A model generated the notes under the pieces. The model did not search any database. It had not been told where the DNA came from and worked only from the letters and a program-made list of their open reading frames with translations. A DNA stretch of 6,117 nt from Lachnospiraceae bacterium (GTDB lineage Bacteria; Bacillota; Clostridia; Lachnospirales; Lachnospiraceae), in assembly GCA_019421365.1 (NCBI GenBank), contig JAHZFJ010000060.1, positions 1 to 6,117 of the forward strand, read 5' to 3'. The position numbers were made by a program, and so were the translations under genes. The stretch's first letter is position 1. The number at the start of each line of letters is the position of its first letter. Positions 5,968 through 6,117 of the stretch are shown piece by piece.

Positions 5968-5978
5968 AAAACAACCCT

Positions 5979-6036
5979 GAAAATTCTAAACGTGTTTACA
6001 AGCTTCGTGCTTAAATAAACACGAAAAAAGATTTTC
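5979..6036 (+). repeat. Long leader hairpin
   Basis: CGTGTTTA (5991-5998) pairs perfectly with TAAACACG (6016-6023). Inside, AAGC/GCTT (6000-6003 / 6009-6012) closes a TTCGT loop. Outside, GAAAATTC (5979-5986) can pair with GATTTTC (6030-6036) with one bulge. No T-run follows, so it is unlikely to be a terminator. It probably folds in the pre-rRNA leader. Confidence 0.55.
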
Positions 6037-6044
6037 AAAATATA

Positions 6045-6077
6045 TGTACTTTTAGTACACAGTAATGTCGAAAGACA
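6045..6077 (+). repeat. Two small hairpins near the leader end
   Basis: TGTACT-TTT-AGTACA (6045-6059) has a 6-bp stem with a three-base loop. TGTC-GAAA-GACA (6066-6077) has a 4-bp stem with a GNRA tetraloop. Both are perfect. They lie shortly before the expected processing region upstream of 16S rRNA; any role is inferred from position. Confidence 0.45.
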
Positions 6078-6117
6078 AAACGGAAACAAATAGCCAGTTT
6101 GGTTAGTTGATTCTGAA

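Larger units (their letters stand above)
5571..6117 (+). other. rRNA-operon-type promoter and leader region
   Basis: There is no protein gene here. The stretch holds three tandem promoters with near-consensus hexamers and exact 17-bp spacers, A/T-tracts ahead of each, and then a leader full of hairpins with boxA-like GAACATTGAAAA repeats. That combination is characteristic of the region before a 16S rRNA gene in Clostridia. The 16S gene start (AGAGTTTGATC-type) is not in the window, so the identity of the downstream gene is inferred. A tRNA cluster or other stable RNA gene is the main alternative. Confidence 0.75.

Noticed and set aside
5619..5974. Reverse-strand open frames in the leader region (5619-5828 and 5690-5974)
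   Set aside because: They run opposite three strong promoters and leader hairpins, are rich in F, S, L and I as expected from A-rich DNA read backwards, and match no family I know.
5979..6117. tRNA or start of 16S rRNA inside the window
   Set aside because: No cloverleaf with T-arm GGTTCGAATCC-like sequence and no AGAGTTTGATC-type 16S start is present before the window ends.
1..6117. CRISPR array, insertion sequence or phage segment
   Set aside because: No regularly spaced direct repeats, transposase, integrase or phage gene is seen; base composition looks uniform across the module.

Overview
The window is AT-rich, with Firmicutes-type ribosome binding sites, strong sigma-A style promoters and protein families typical of Clostridia. 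The closest general fit is a Lachnospiraceae- or Clostridium-like anaerobe; this is inferred from style and families, and no species can be named from the sequence alone.

Layout, all on the + strand. Positions 1-111 hold the end of an upstream transcription unit with one good intrinsic terminator (34-54) and one weaker candidate (78-111). A leader with an extended -10 promoter (172-180) precedes a four-gene module: an OmpR/PhoB-family response regulator (233-907), a small membrane histidine kinase with almost no extracellular part (about 1003-2022), an ABC ATPase of the LolD/MacB/BceA type (2141-2842) and an 856-residue FtsX-fold permease (2844-5414). A strong hairpin terminator (5434-5470) closes the module. 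From about 5571 to the end there is no gene. Instead there are three tandem, near-consensus promoters followed by a heavily structured leader with boxA-like repeats, which is the usual arrangement just upstream of a 16S rRNA gene. The 16S gene itself would lie beyond the window edge and is not seen.

The genes form a classic sense-and-respond module of the kind used by Firmicutes against cell-envelope-active peptides. Kinase and regulator are made from their own promoter. The regulator probably activates a second promoter inside the kinase-transporter gap, raising ATPase and permease. That inner control region is the most informative part of the window. It has a TGACA-N4-TGTCA inverted repeat, two identical ATGTCAT heptamers 11 bp apart, an extended -10 lacking a good -35, and a perfect 12-bp inverted repeat spanning the likely transcript start. 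The genes belong to a known class and I see no wholly new system. The points worth following are the operator architecture, the start-site hairpin, the two-ectodomain permease and the mutually exclusive hairpins in the rRNA-type leader.
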